From: Erythroxylum novogranatense
Lineage: Eukaryota; Streptophyta; Magnoliopsida; Malpighiales; Erythroxylaceae
Assembly (NCBI GenBank): GCA_029891385.1
Contig: CM057228.1
Coordinates: forward strand, 80,960,964 to 81,024,963
Reading direction: 5' to 3'
DNA: 64,000 nucleotides
The translations under genes were made by a program, and so were the position numbers. The notes beneath the pieces were generated by a model. The model had not been told where the DNA came from and searched no databases. It saw only the letters and a program-made list of their open reading frames with translations. Numbering within the stretch: position 1 is the stretch's first letter; each line of letters starts with the position of its first letter. This document shows positions 24,101 to 35,480 of the stretch, piece after piece.

Positions 24101-24563
24101 TCCCTCCTTACAACTTTTCCCAAATTTTCATTTTCCCTCCTTCCAACTTAAATTTTTGTGGGCTCCCTCTTAAAAGCCCAAATGCTTCCTTTCTTTTTCA
24201 TTTACTTCACCTTAAAAACCCTAGCCCACTTATTTGTTTTCCCCATCATTTAAAAGACATGCCAAAGGGCTAGAAAGCCCACTTAAGCAACCTAAAGCCT
24301 TAAAACCTTATAAACACTTCCTAATTTATCCTAACACTATTTTATGGCCTCATTACCATTTTCTTATTCTTTTAAAATCTAACACCAAAATTAAAATTCT
24401 AATTTAACTAAATTCCTTCAATTAATAATTAATAATTATTGCACTAAAATCCCAATTTATTCTAACCAATAGGAAATCTAATAAAACCCTAATTTCATAC
24501 TAATCGAAAGACAATTTAAATTGCAAACCTATTTAATAGGGAAAAAGGGATCAGGGTCTAACA
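21120..24563 (-). repeat. Solo LTR S2 nested in S1
   Basis: 3444 bp, tgttagaaccc...ggtctaaca, in minus orientation judged by comparison with G. No internal region. The flanks gaata (21,115-21,119) and aaatc (24,564-24,568) each differ by one base from gaatc, the sequence found in the intact sister module at 20,909-20,930 (gatagaatctat), so the duplication was probably gaatc and has since mutated. Confidence 0.85.
22589..22619 (-). other. LTR hairpin ctacacat...atatgtag (S2)
   Basis: Arms of 8 bases with one wobble-type pair (T opposite G in the sense strand), 15-base loop, at the position equivalent to M and I. Confidence 0.55.
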
Positions 24564-25324
24564 AAATCTATATTTGAGATCTTATGAAAGTTGTAGATCT
24601 TGAAGTCCTCTTTGTAACCATATGAAGAACACACAATTATGATATCTGTAAGGAAAGTTATGACAATTTTCCCGATTCGTTTGTCTTTTTCCATTAGTCA
24701 ACTTTTTCATTTGGTCTCTCTTGTACCTATTTTCTTCTCCATTTTTGACCCTTCAAAAGAAAGAGTTTGTCTTTTAGATCTTCATAAAAGTTGTAGATCT
24801 TGAAGTCTTCTTTCAAACCATATGAAGAATAGGCAATTTCGATATTTGTAGCAAAAGTTATGGCAATTTTTCCAATTCATTTGTCTTTTTCCATTAGTCT
24901 ATTTTTTCATTTGGTCTCGTCTGTACCTACTTTCTCGTCCATTTTAACCCTCTAGGTGATAAAATTTGACCTCAAGGTCTTCTTCAAAATTGTAGATCTG
25001 AAAGTCCTCTTTGAAATCATCTTAATATGATCTTAATCCAATATCCCTAATGACAGTTATGAGAATTGTCCTAAGGTAGGTGCGATATGATTGAGGTCAA
25101 ATCTTGTTCAATTCTTTCAGCCATAATTTTATTATAGGATCTCCAAATGAGTTGGTTCTTGTCTCTAAATAAACTGGAGACATAGAGCCACATCTGTTCA
25201 GAAATAGTAGAAGTAAGTTGTCTTGAAGTTTGTCTTGGTGGGGGCACGCCATCCTTGTGGGATATGCGTTCAGATGTCATTTAGGATATCGGACTCGTGA
25301 CTCACAAGGACGGGGTGTCCAACA

Positions 25325-25329
25325 GGTTG
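25325..25329. other. Target site duplication, right (ggttg)
   Basis: Matches 18,682-18,686 exactly and directly follows the LTR end ccaaca. Confidence 0.88.
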
Positions 25330-25548
25330 ACTTTTGAATTTATGGCATGTATTATGTTAAGTGCAATATGTATGATATGTTCTGTTTATTAAATAACATC
25401 TAATGATATGTAATATATGTTTGCTTGAGTTTTTAGAAATGCATGTAAGGGACTATTGGTATGTTTTAGATTATTTTGGTTATGTTTTATGTAGCATCTG
25501 TATATACTCCTAAGGGTGTGTGTTGTTACAAATGATGTTTTATATCTT

Positions 25549-26096
25549 TTGTTCTAGTCCCATTACCCACTTATGTAAAATGGATTAGTAGGCTAACATG
25601 TTTTGTATTCTAATATATGTTCAGTTTTGAAATAAATGAGTACTGATCTGATACAAGATAAACTTTGATTTGATACAAAACGTATTCTAATCTGGTATAT
25701 GTCGTATTTTAATCTGAAATGATTATATCCTATTTTAATATTCAATTCTGATACTTGTACATTTTGTTATGATATTTATGAGTTTTGTTTTGATGCAAGA
25801 ATGTTTTGTATTGTTGAATCATATTTTGTTTTGAGACATAGTTTGAATTACTCTATAATATGAACAATTAAAGATTGTTGTGATATGATTTCGAAATTGT
25901 ATATATGAATGTTTGATGACTGCTAGAAATAGTTGCCAAATTATATCTTGTTTAGTAATTTCCCTACTAAGCTTTATGCTTGACAAAGTGGTTTTGCCTT
26001 CGTGTAGGTTTTGATAAGAAGATTTAAGGACTAGGACAAAGACTACCGCAGTGGCCAAGAAGAATGTGTTCTATTTTTGAAGTTGTTTTGTTTGAG
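25549..26096 (+). repeat. Direct repeat, copy 2
   Basis: Partner of 18,061-18,609, same orientation, diverged. Confidence 0.8.
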
Positions 26097-26375
26097 TCCT
26101 TGTGTTGTGATATGTGTTTAATTGTTGATGTATTTAATGATTTACACTTTGTGATAAATGATACAAAAATGCTTAAGATACTCACTTTAATTCATATGTG
26201 ATTTTAGGTACAATTTGGAAGCAAAGAAATTGAAGTGAGTCAAAAACACCCCATTTGGGACATTTTCTGAAGATCAATACTCGTTTGTCTTCATGGAGTG
26301 GAAAAAGAAAATTAAAAGACAAAAAATAGAAGAAAAATTTTAATACAAGTAGCTTAAAAAAAGGAAAGAAAAGGG

Positions 26376-26460
26376 TATGCGTTGTTACTGTATGTTTTAT
26401 GCAAAACGCATAGCAACAGAAGCGTTAAACATTGGCGTCCCATAGCAGTCGAGGGACGCC
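26376..26460. other. Two GC-rich dyads
   Basis: TATGCGTT (26,376-26,383) pairs with AACGCATA (26,405-26,412). GGCGTCCC (26,434-26,441) pairs with GGGACGCC (26,453-26,460) around an 11-base loop. Both stems are perfect 8-mers with CpG. Confidence 0.65.
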
Positions 26461-26806
26461 GCGAACAAGGGATTTTAAAGGAGCAAAATGCAAGGTCCTA
26501 GGGTGAAGCAACATCGAGGATTTAAGGGGTTGAAGTGAGATCCTTATTGGTCATATCACGCCACAGTAGAGGAAGCAAGCGACGTGACCCAATAACACAG
26601 CTAGGAGGCAGGCATTGGTGCTGGCGTTGGCGTGGAGGCAGCAGTTGCGTCTATAGTGGAGACTTGGCTGGTGTGGCTTGCTAGCATAGATTCGTGGAAT
26701 GCTACAGAGACGCAACATCAGACACTAAAAGAACAAGCATAGGGATGCAACACAGAACAGTGAAGGAGGGATGAAAAGCTACAGTAAGGTGGGACTCTCA
26801 CTTAAA

Positions 26807-27620
26807 TGTTGAATTGGAAAAAGAAAGCATGCTATATTTAGAGAAACGGTAGATTTCAAAACTTTTATGAAATCATTTTTCCAATAGAAGCAACAAATCC
26901 AAATCATCATACTAATCGATACATGATATGATATAAGGATAATAAAAAAATAAACAAGATGATATGCTAGAAGTGATGATAGCACTATAAACTCTTTATT
27001 TGAGTGAATGTTTCCTGATACATGTTTCAATTAATAATTCCAACATACAGACACTGGATTAATACTCTGTAAAAATCCATTCTGACCATATCAAGAATTA
27101 TAATGAAACACATATTAGTTCACCACTCATCAAGATTATGGTTCATAATAAGCGAATGCTTAAGTTGTATGTTTTAAGATTAAAGTAACGACCCACTATA
27201 TTTTTAAAAACATACTTAATTCCAGATTCATTTAATAGTGCCATTATCGATAGCCTACTATTATCATGATATGAAACTCATCATTCCCTTTAAGTAAACT
27301 CCTTTACTTATATGGAGATAAATTCCAACACTACAGTCTAAACCATAATCAAGCGACCAACTTAATTATTCAACCGTGAACCAATTAATTTAGATTCTTA
27401 TAATATACATGTTTCCCATACATCTCTATGTATATGTATATTACTTACAAATGAATCTTGGTTCCTTTTGACCAGATATGTAACGCTCACACAGATAAAA
27501 CCAAACTCTTTTTGTTTTATTAATAATAAATATTTTCATTATAAAATTGTAACTGAAGAAGAAAAAGTCACATGTAAATACATTTGCTTTCTAGGGCACT
27601 ATATTTACATAACTCCAATA
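26807..27620 (-). repeat. 3' LTR of element E, short form
   Basis: 814 bp, tgttgaattgg...ctccaata. It matches both ends of the K LTRs but lacks about 1.3 kb of their middle (the K stretch between about 36,985 and 38,290); the junction is at about 26,957-26,970. Either a deletion here or an expansion in K. Confidence 0.82.
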
Positions 27621-27634
27621 ATCTCCCACTTGTC

Positions 27635-27985
27635 CTAAAGCAAGTTTGACATATCCCTCATTCCCATCCCTTCTAGATGATCCTCAAAGCTCTTTTGAGT
27701 CAATGTCTTTGTGAACGAATCGGCAAGGTTTTGCTCTGTGAAAATCTTTATCACATCCACCTCTCCACATTGTATTATCTCCCTTATGAGATGATAATTT
27801 CGCTCATTATGTTTTGTAGCTTTGTGGTTCCGAGGTTCTTTATAATTAGCCACTGCCCCACTATTATCACAATAAAGTGTAATGGCTTTTTCTGTCTCTA
27901 GAACTACTTTCAAATCATTTAGGAACTTTCGGAGCTAGACTGCTTCCTTTGCTGCTTCATAAGCAGCAACATACCTAGGCTCTAT
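27635..27985 (-). pseudogene. Copia RNase H C-terminus of element E
   Basis: Reads YVAAYEAAKEAV, then an in-frame TAG at about 27,937 where copia proteins have Trp, then the conserved LRKFLNDL, LYCDNSGAVANYKEP, HKATKHNERNYHLIRE and ADSFTKTL segments to the natural stop at 27,635. The DNS catalytic motif is kept. A single G-to-A change explains the stop. The upstream part is separated by LTR I. Confidence 0.87.
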
Positions 27986-30900
27986 TGTAGCACCCCACTC
28001 CCGCGCTGTTGGACCTCGAACTTTTGATGAAAATTAGAAATATTAAAATGAATTTAAGTGAGAAAGAAATTGGTGAGAAAATTATGAATTTAAGAAAATT
28101 TGATGAAAAAAAAATTATGAGAAAAGAATTGTTTAATTTTGAGGACTTTGATATTTGAGTGAACTTATATGGATTATGAGAAGAAAGTGGATGAGTTGAT
28201 TGAAATGAAGGTAAATAGCAAGAATTAAAAAGAAAAAGTGTGAAAATTTGAAGAATTTAGAAAGTTTGACTTTTGGAGATAAAATGTTTGACTTGAGAGT
28301 TGACTTTTTGATTTTGGGAGAATTTGAGAAAATGATCTTTTGGAAACTTGTAGTTTATGTTAAGAGCTTTCGGTAGCCATAAAGCTTGATATTTTTCGAT
28401 ATCGGGAGTGAGAATTATGATAAGTCAAAGTTAGTTTAGAAGTTTGACTTTTTGAAGAAAAAGTTGACTTTTTGATTTAGGCAAAATTCGAGAAAATGAT
28501 CAGCATGAAACTTGTAGCCTCTGTCGAGAGCTTTTTGTGGACATAAAGTTTGCTATTTTTCGATGTCGGGATTGAAAGATATGAATTTCTGAAGATATGC
28601 TTTGTTTTGAAAATGCTATTAAGTATAGATTTGTGTGTTCTATGCTTCGAGGCCACTCGTCGTATAGATTTAGTTTGAATTAGAGTAAGTGGTCTTCATG
28701 AAAGTTTTAGATGATGTTTTTATCTTTCCATTGATATAAAGTTTGCAATTTTTTGATATCGGAGCTAGGAGTTATGAGCGATTAAAAAATTAGAAGTCAT
28801 TTAGGAAAAACTGTTTTGGACAAAATCTTTGATTGAGTTTTCAACCTCTTTCGAGACCTAATTTGATTTTGAGTTTTTCAGGGAAGTTGTAGAGCTTCCT
28901 TTGATATTTCTATTGATACTAAATTTGTCAAATTCCAAGTTCGGGATCGAGAGATATGATTTTGGAAAAGTTCAGTTTTGACGTTTCGTTACTTTGTTTC
29001 TTTATCCGATCCCTTTCGTAATCTCTTGCTTATAATTCCTTCGTCCGACATCCGATTGATTTGATTCTCGAAGCGTTGGAATCCTAAGAAAATTAATTCC
29101 ATTTTTATGAAGAATTATGATTTTTAGGAGATTAAATGGAAAGAGATTGATTGAACCAAAGTAAGAGATTTGGTTATAGGTTATAAGTTGGATAATTTTC
29201 TGAACATAGTTCAGTATTTTGCAATTTTTGGGAGCCGTACAACTCCGATTGAGTTGATTCTTGAGGGAAAATAAAATTAATATATAGGGCTACAACTCTT
29301 GTGAAGGGATCGAAATTTAATTTCATCCCTAAGATTGTTAATTTCTGGAATTAAATTTGCGTGATGTTCAGTCTCGGATTTTTCACAGGTCCGATAGTAT
29401 TTCGGCTATAACTTCTTCGTTTCTGATCCAAATTGAGCGCCGTCTATTGCGTTGGATTCATATGATCGAGAGGAAGAATTTTCAAGAAGAAAGTTTGTCC
29501 AAATTATTTCGTTTAGATGCTTGAAAACAGGATGCAAGTAGTCAGTTTTTCAAGTTCCTGCAGGGGCAATTTTAGAAATAGGCAAATAAGTGAGGGTAAC
29601 TTGGTCATTTTGGCACCATTTTAAGTGACATGGCAAAACTCACTTGTATCTGTCGTATTAAGTATCTGAATTCACGATTTTTACAGCAAAGAATAAGAAA
29701 GAAGAAACGTTGATGAAGAAGAGAGAAGAAGGAGAGGGGCGATAGGAGAAGAAGGAAGGAGAAGAAAGATGAAAAGGTTTGATTTTTTATGAGTTTTCTT
29801 AGTGATTTTCGTTGGTTTTAAGAGCAAAGAGATAGAAGAAGAAGGAAGCTTGTCTTGGAGCTCCATAAATAACGAAAATGGTGGAAAAATGGTAAGTGAG
29901 AGAAAGTTGAGTTTTGAATTTTTTTATGAGTTTATGGTGTTAGATGGCTTGGAATGGTTATGGATTTAGTTTATCTTTGATTAATTGAAGAGATTAGGCT
30001 ATGATTGTGTTTAATGTTGGATTCATTGAAAATTGGAGTTTATGTCAAATTTGAAATTTGGAGATTTTTGAAATTGTTGCTTTAGATTGCTTGAATTAGT
30101 GATGAATTTGAGATATCCTAAGTCAATTTTGATGTTTATGCTTTAGGTGAAGTTTAATTTAAAAAATTGTAAATTGGGGGTTTAGGCTTAATTTGAAATT
30201 TAGGGATTTTGTGAATTAATGGTGTGGAATTATCAATACTAGTATGAATTGGTGAAATATGAAATCAATTTTGAGGAAATTGTGATTTATGACATGGAAT
30301 TTGTGTAAATTAGTTTAAGTCAATTTTGAAAATTGGGGATTTTCAAAATTGGAGATTGAAATAACTTGAATATGTGAGGAATTGATGTTTCCTAAGCTCA
30401 ATTTGAGTAATTATGATTTATATGATATTGAATTTGAGTGGATTGGTTTAGGTGCATTTTGGAATTTGGGGATTTTGAAGGATTTTGGAAATTCATGATT
30501 TAGATAGCTTGATTTTATGTGAAATTAGTGTTTTCTAAGTTTAAATTGATGAATTATGACATTTATGAAGTTGAATTTGGATTAATTTGGTTTAGAAAAT
30601 TTTAATGTGGAAGAAAGAAGGAGGCTTAGGAGCAATTGAGGCACAAAGCAAGTTGTTAGCATGGATATGAGGTGGGTAGTATATTTATTTATTGTAAGCT
30701 AAGAATGTGATTTTGAAAATTAAAGAAAGCAAAATTTTGATTTTGATAAATTATTGTTGATAAAAGGGGTTGAAAAAGGTTGTAAATGTTTGATATTATG
30801 ATTTCAAAGGGTTAAAATGAGTTTTAGAAAATGCAAGATTTATAAAATTCATGGTTTTCAAATTATTTGATTTATGATTTAAATGATTTAAAGAATTAGT

Positions 30901-31213
30901 GCATATATTGTGATGAATTTGATGAATATGTGATTTAAGTGATGATGTGAATTGCATTAGATTTGTTATGTGAATTCATGTGGATACGTGCTTGTGTCAT
31001 TTATGACACAATATGATGATATGATTTGAAAAATGTGAAAAATCAAGATCTTTGAAAAGTGCCTTCGGGCAATATGAAAATTCCGTTTTGCTTATATGCT
31101 ACGTGGGTTTGGTCAGGTCCTTTGTGAGTCGATTACTTTGTCTCACTGCTTTAAGCCTTATTTCATTTTGCAAGAAGAGGCAATGGAGTTCCAATCACGG
31201 ACTCCCTTCACGG

Positions 31214-31244
31214 CTGCACATGACCGCTATGCGGAAGTGTGCAG
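31214..31244 (+). other. Double-stem hairpin in LTR I
   Basis: An outer stem CTGCACA/TGTGCAG (7 bp) encloses an inner stem CCGC-TAT-GCGG. At the third pair of the outer stem a G-C replaces the A-T found in G, M and S2. Confidence 0.65.
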
Positions 31245-31308
31245 TACGTCCTGTTATGGACCAAACCAAACCATTTAACGTGTTATTGTAATTTGTGTTG
31301 GATGCCGC

Positions 31309-31362
31309 GGTATAACCCGCAAACACACGCCGCAATATAACCTGCAAACACCTACGGGTGGG
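31309..31362 (+). repeat. Short tandem duplication with gccgcrrtataac units
   Basis: Two ~26-bp units, gccgcggtataacccgcaaa and gccgcaatataacctgcaaa, side by side inside LTR I. Confidence 0.7.
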
Positions 31363-33616
31363 GTGTGAGGTCCAACATCAAACCATTCTATTATGTTATG
31401 TGGTTTTTGATTTTGTTTATGTGCTATGTGATGCATTCATGTTTAAAGCTGTGCATGATTGGTAAAAAGTTTGAGAATTTGAGAAATGAGAAAGTGAATT
31501 TTCAATCATGAATTTCGAAAACTGTTTATGAATGTTTTGAAAAGTTTGGAAATGGGTTTTTTGATAAATTTCCGAATGGGAAATGTTTGAAAATTTTGAA
31601 AAGATAATTTTCGTTTATGTTTCAATTTATAAATATATTATCCACGAGCTTCCGAGCTCACCCCCCTTTCATCCTCATCTCCAGGTATTCGAGCAGGACA
31701 TTGGATGAAAGATGGTCAGGACGTCAGTTTCGATATTTATATGTTTTGTAATCTGTATAAGTTAGATTTTGAGTAACTTGGATTTTTGTATGGATATGTA
31801 TATGAATTTGTGTATGGAAATGAGTTATGGGATTGTAAGTGATTTCTGAACTTGTATATGGGTTGGAGATATGAGAATTTGTGTGATTATGGAATGTGAC
31901 TTGTGACTATATATAGATATGATTAGATGCGTTTGGATTGAATTAGGAATTTGAATAAGGATGTTTTTGATCTGAATTGAGAATTGTGGAAGTGTTAGGT
32001 ATAGATTTGTGTTTTGCTGGTGTTTGGATTCCGGACGGGAGTGTCCAATGATTTTGATGATTGTTTGAGTATATTAGAAGTGTTTTTACCTTTGCAGAAA
32101 TTTTTGGGCTGTCAAAATACAGTCGTTATGCTGCCCGATTTTCGGTAAAAATCGGGTTAAGATAAGAATAAGAATAAAGAAGTTAGTTTGGTAAAGATGA
32201 GATTTGTGTGATCAAGGCAAATTATATAAATTGAGTGTTATATGAGGATAAATTTCTAAAAAAGGAAATTGTATGGATTGATTATGATTTGAATGTGATC
32301 GAGTAAAGAGAAAAGGAATGAATAAGAAAAAAAAATTTATACCGGATTTTGGATATGGATAATCTAGGTTATCCCACGCGATAAGTTATCTATACTTTGT
32401 GTTTCTCCGGGATGTCGGACATTCGTTTTTCGATTCACTGCGATTTGTGTGAGCACTTGTCTCCGCTTTGTTATTTGCATTCCGATTCGCAATTTTCCAC
32501 TTTGTTTTTGATTCTGGTCGTTTTCGGTTTCCGTTTTCCAATTGAGATCCGATTTCTGGATCGGGTCCTAACACGCGCGATCCAAACCCAACATCGATGG
32601 TGATATCCGAGTTCGTACCCCACGAGGGGGGCATGCTAAAACACTCATTCAGTTATTGGTACATTTTTTTTAGAACAATATATATGCGGAAATCAATGCC
32701 CAAGTTGGGTCCTCATTTAATCATATACAAATTCATTATATACAATTTCCAATAGCTACTTGGGCCTATTTCCCAAATACAAATATACAATTCAATACAT
32801 AAATAAAGACATGCAATGCAAACGCGAACTGATCCCGACTCTAATCCTTCATTTGAATCCTGCAAATATACTCCCGTTGGCTTAACGGGGTATTCTTTTC
32901 ATCCTGAAAAATAATTGTAAATTTTAGGTGAGTTTTGCGAACTCTGTGAGTGACCATCATCGATGGCTCACTCATCACATATTACATAAGACACATATAT
33001 TTCATAAATCACATTTCATTACACATTTTTCCAACGTCGCACATGTTCATATCATTTCACATTCAATCACTGAACTAATCTCACTATATTTCCTATATCA
33101 CAATATTTCCCATGTTCATATTATTTCGCATATTGAATCACATAAACTTTTCCAATTATTTCACATTCAATATCAATTAATCATTTATTTCATGCATACC
33201 TAGTGTATATGAGACTCACTTTCCAATTGTTACTCTATTGTGACCGAGTGCCTAATTGTTACATTTAAGGGCTCATTAGTATCTGTCCCTTATCCAATAG
33301 TGGATACAGGGCTCATTAATACATTAAGCCTGATGCTCTAAATCACTCATGAGCTCCAAGCTCATCTTCACACGTTGAGCTAGAAGCTCTGATTGGGGCA
33401 ACTCTGGTCAACAGCCATTATAATTTTTACAACACAAGGCATATCACTTTTCTCATAGTCTCACAGTTATAAAAATACCCCATGACTGTTATCACATCAG
33501 CAGATGGCAATTTGCAGTGGATTCAATCAACTATTAACTATATCAAACAAAAGCAGTATGTAACTCTTTTCCAATTTATAATAATGCTGTGACCGAGCGC
33601 CTGTACTGTCCCTATA

Positions 33617-33848
33617 AGGGCACATTTATCGTTGAGCTATAGGCTCTGAAATTGTCCCCTTTTTGGGGCTCATTAATCATTGAGCTAAAAAGCTCTGAAA
33701 CTGTCCCCTTTTGGGGCTCATTAATCGTTGAGCTAAAAAGCTCTGAAATTGTCCTCTTTTGGGGCTCATTAATCGTTGAGCTAAAAAGCTCTAGCACTGT
33801 CCCCTTTTGGGGCTCATTAGTCATTGAACTAAAAAGCTCTAAATTGTG
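33617..33848. repeat. 48-bp minisatellite in LTR J
   Basis: Four to five units with exact 48-base spacing: ggggctcattaatc recurs at 33,665, 33,713, 33,761 and 33,809. Each unit contains two small hairpins, gagct-aaaa-agctc and cccc-ttt(t)-gggg. Because 48 is a multiple of three, frames stay open on both strands (33,612-33,911 minus, 33,652-33,897 plus), giving a 16-residue peptide repeat that is not a gene. Confidence 0.92.
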
Positions 33849-34836
33849 GCTGCTCTGGTCACAACTATCAATTTTCTTTTCATGCATTCCTATATGAATT
33901 TCATATACCACGATTTATCACTTTATTTATGTATTCAATGACCACAATTATTTCCAAATTACCACAAACGGACAAATGATTCACAATTTGTCACATGAAA
34001 AGGAAACAACATCACAGTTTCACTTTCCCATAACACTTCTATATCATATCATAACAATACTTCGGACTTTCGGTCTGGAGTTCTGAATCGATCACAGTCC
34101 CACCATTATTCACCATAGTTTTATAAAGACAGAATTCTGAGTACATAATAATTGAGGTATTGTCTAGGTCACTCACCTCATATCCATGCTTGAATCTTAT
34201 CCAAAGCATCAATTTCTTCATTATTTCTTTCCTTCATCCAAGTTAAAATTCCCTAAACCACAATTACCCAAATTCAACATCACATATTGCATAAACACTA
34301 AATTTGAGCTTAGGAAATACAACCCTATACCAATCTCAAGCCAAATGAACCAAACCCCCTTCAAAATTTAACAAATCAAAAATCTCAATCTTACCTTGAT
34401 CTTTCACTCATCAATGAATTTCTTGGCTTGGATGGAAGCTCTCATCATCCTCCACATTTTTCTCTTCTTGAGAACCATGAAAATCCCTCTTGAAGGGCTT
34501 AGAAAATCAATACCTAGTTTACTCTTTCTTCTTTCTTCTTTCTTCTTCTCCCATCCGAAGGCTCTCGACTCTGCTCTTTTCTTCTATTCTTTCTTTTCTG
34601 TTTTGCACAAACCACTTGATTTTATAGTGCCATATCATTTAATGAATGAGGAATGACCCATATGGCCCTCCATTTAAGCTTACAAACTTAACCCTTTAAG
34701 TGATGCTCCAAAAATGCCCTTCCTTTTTGCCTTAAAAATGACATCTTGTCTGATTATTTTGATCAAGTAAATGAAGCCATTTGATAAACCTTATTTTATA
34801 GAAATGTCCCTCTATGTCTTAAGAATCCATTGCTTC

Positions 34837-35480
34837 AAGAATCGGATCGATCGGAGCTCTATAGCTCAAGATATCTCCAAAATACTGAAGTCTGTTCTTC
34901 AGACCCGAGGCTGAACACTACTTCTAAATTCCGATCCAAAATTGAAAGCCTTAGAGGCTAAATTGTCAATTGGCTTCATCATAACATTTTTAGCCCCATC
35001 TCTCTAGTTTAATTTTAAAAAAGAATCAAATCTATCAGAGCTCTATAGCTCGAAATATCTCCAAAATACCGAAGTCTGTTCAGACCACTACAAAACCGAA
35101 ACTGAACACTACACCTAATTCCGATCCAAAATTGAAAGTCTTAGAAGCTAAATTGTAGATCGGCTCCTTCATATAAAATGTAGATCCATGTCTCTAGTTT
35201 AATTTGAAACAAGAATCCGATCTATTGGAGCTCTATATCTCAAAATATCTCCAAAATACCAAACACTGTTCAAACCATTACATGATCGAGACTAAACACT
35301 ACACCTAAATTCCAACCCAAAATTGAAAGTCTTAGAGGCTACATTGTCAATCGTGTCCTTCATAACATTTGTAGAACCATGTATCTATTTTAATTTGAAA
35401 AAAGAATCAGATTGATCGAAGCTCTACCGATCGAGATATCTCCAAAATACTAAACACTGTTCAAACTTTTACAACCGATC
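34837..35480. repeat. Tandem repeat of 184-191 bp in LTR J
   Basis: Units begin with aagaatc at 34,837, 35,021, 35,211 and 35,402. Each carries an agctctat...atatctccaaaata core and an aattgaaag.cttagargct segment. The last unit is partial. Divergence between units is considerable, so the array is old. Confidence 0.85.

Larger units (their letters stand above)
18687..25324 (+). repeat. Solo LTR S1 (chromovirus type), split by solo LTR S2
   Basis: Starts tgttggcacc and ends ggtgtccaaca, with a perfect 5-bp duplication ggttg outside both ends and no internal region: a solo LTR made by LTR-LTR recombination. Without the inserted S2 it is about 3.19 kb. It contains the block cttctcccgcctgccgg, a tacacat/atgtgta hairpin (19,859-19,877), the cacccc...gagcagga block (about 20,050-20,100) and a minisatellite. 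The frames at 18,830-19,063 and others are chance frames. Confidence 0.9.
25330..26806 (+). repeat. Old LTR-like sequence, right part
   Basis: Continues the sequence interrupted by S1. A possible LTR end gggtgtgtgttgttaca lies at about 25,514-25,530. Copy 2 of the direct repeat is at 25,549-26,096. The remainder (26,097-26,806) is a different LTR-like sequence with two strong dyads near 26,376-26,460 and many gcaac/gttgc motifs. No coding frame is supported. Confidence 0.5.
26807..27985 (-). mobile_element. Element E: 3' fragment of a Ty1/copia element
   Basis: A 3' LTR and the RNase H end of pol on the minus strand, of the same family as element K. The coding part is cut at 27,985, where LTR I begins. 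The rest of E is not found in the window. Confidence 0.85.
27986..32573 (+). repeat. LTR I: long chromovirus-type LTR
   Basis: 4588 bp, from tgtagcacccc inside the copia frame of E to ggatcgggtcctaaca; the end closely resembles the LTR end of G (ggatcgggttctaaca on its sense strand). No coding content. It holds degenerate ~165-190 bp modules (28,320-28,960), a CT/GA-rich leader-like stretch (29,690-29,880), a strong hairpin (31,214-31,244) and the block cacccccctttcatcctc (31,660). The flanks tctat and cgcgc do not match, so it is not an intact insertion; it may be a solo LTR with a damaged right flank or an LTR cut from its element. Confidence 0.75.

Noticed and set aside
31052..31291. 79-residue frame in LTR I
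   Set aside because: Covers the hairpin and conserved LTR block; not kept open in the related LTRs.
27981..32578. Target site duplication for LTR I
   Set aside because: tctat and cgcgc do not match, and the copia frame of E is not continued after 32,573.
33612..33911. 99-residue frame with a 16-residue peptide repeat
   Set aside because: It follows from a 48-bp tandem repeat inside an LTR and is open on both strands; no start context or relatives.
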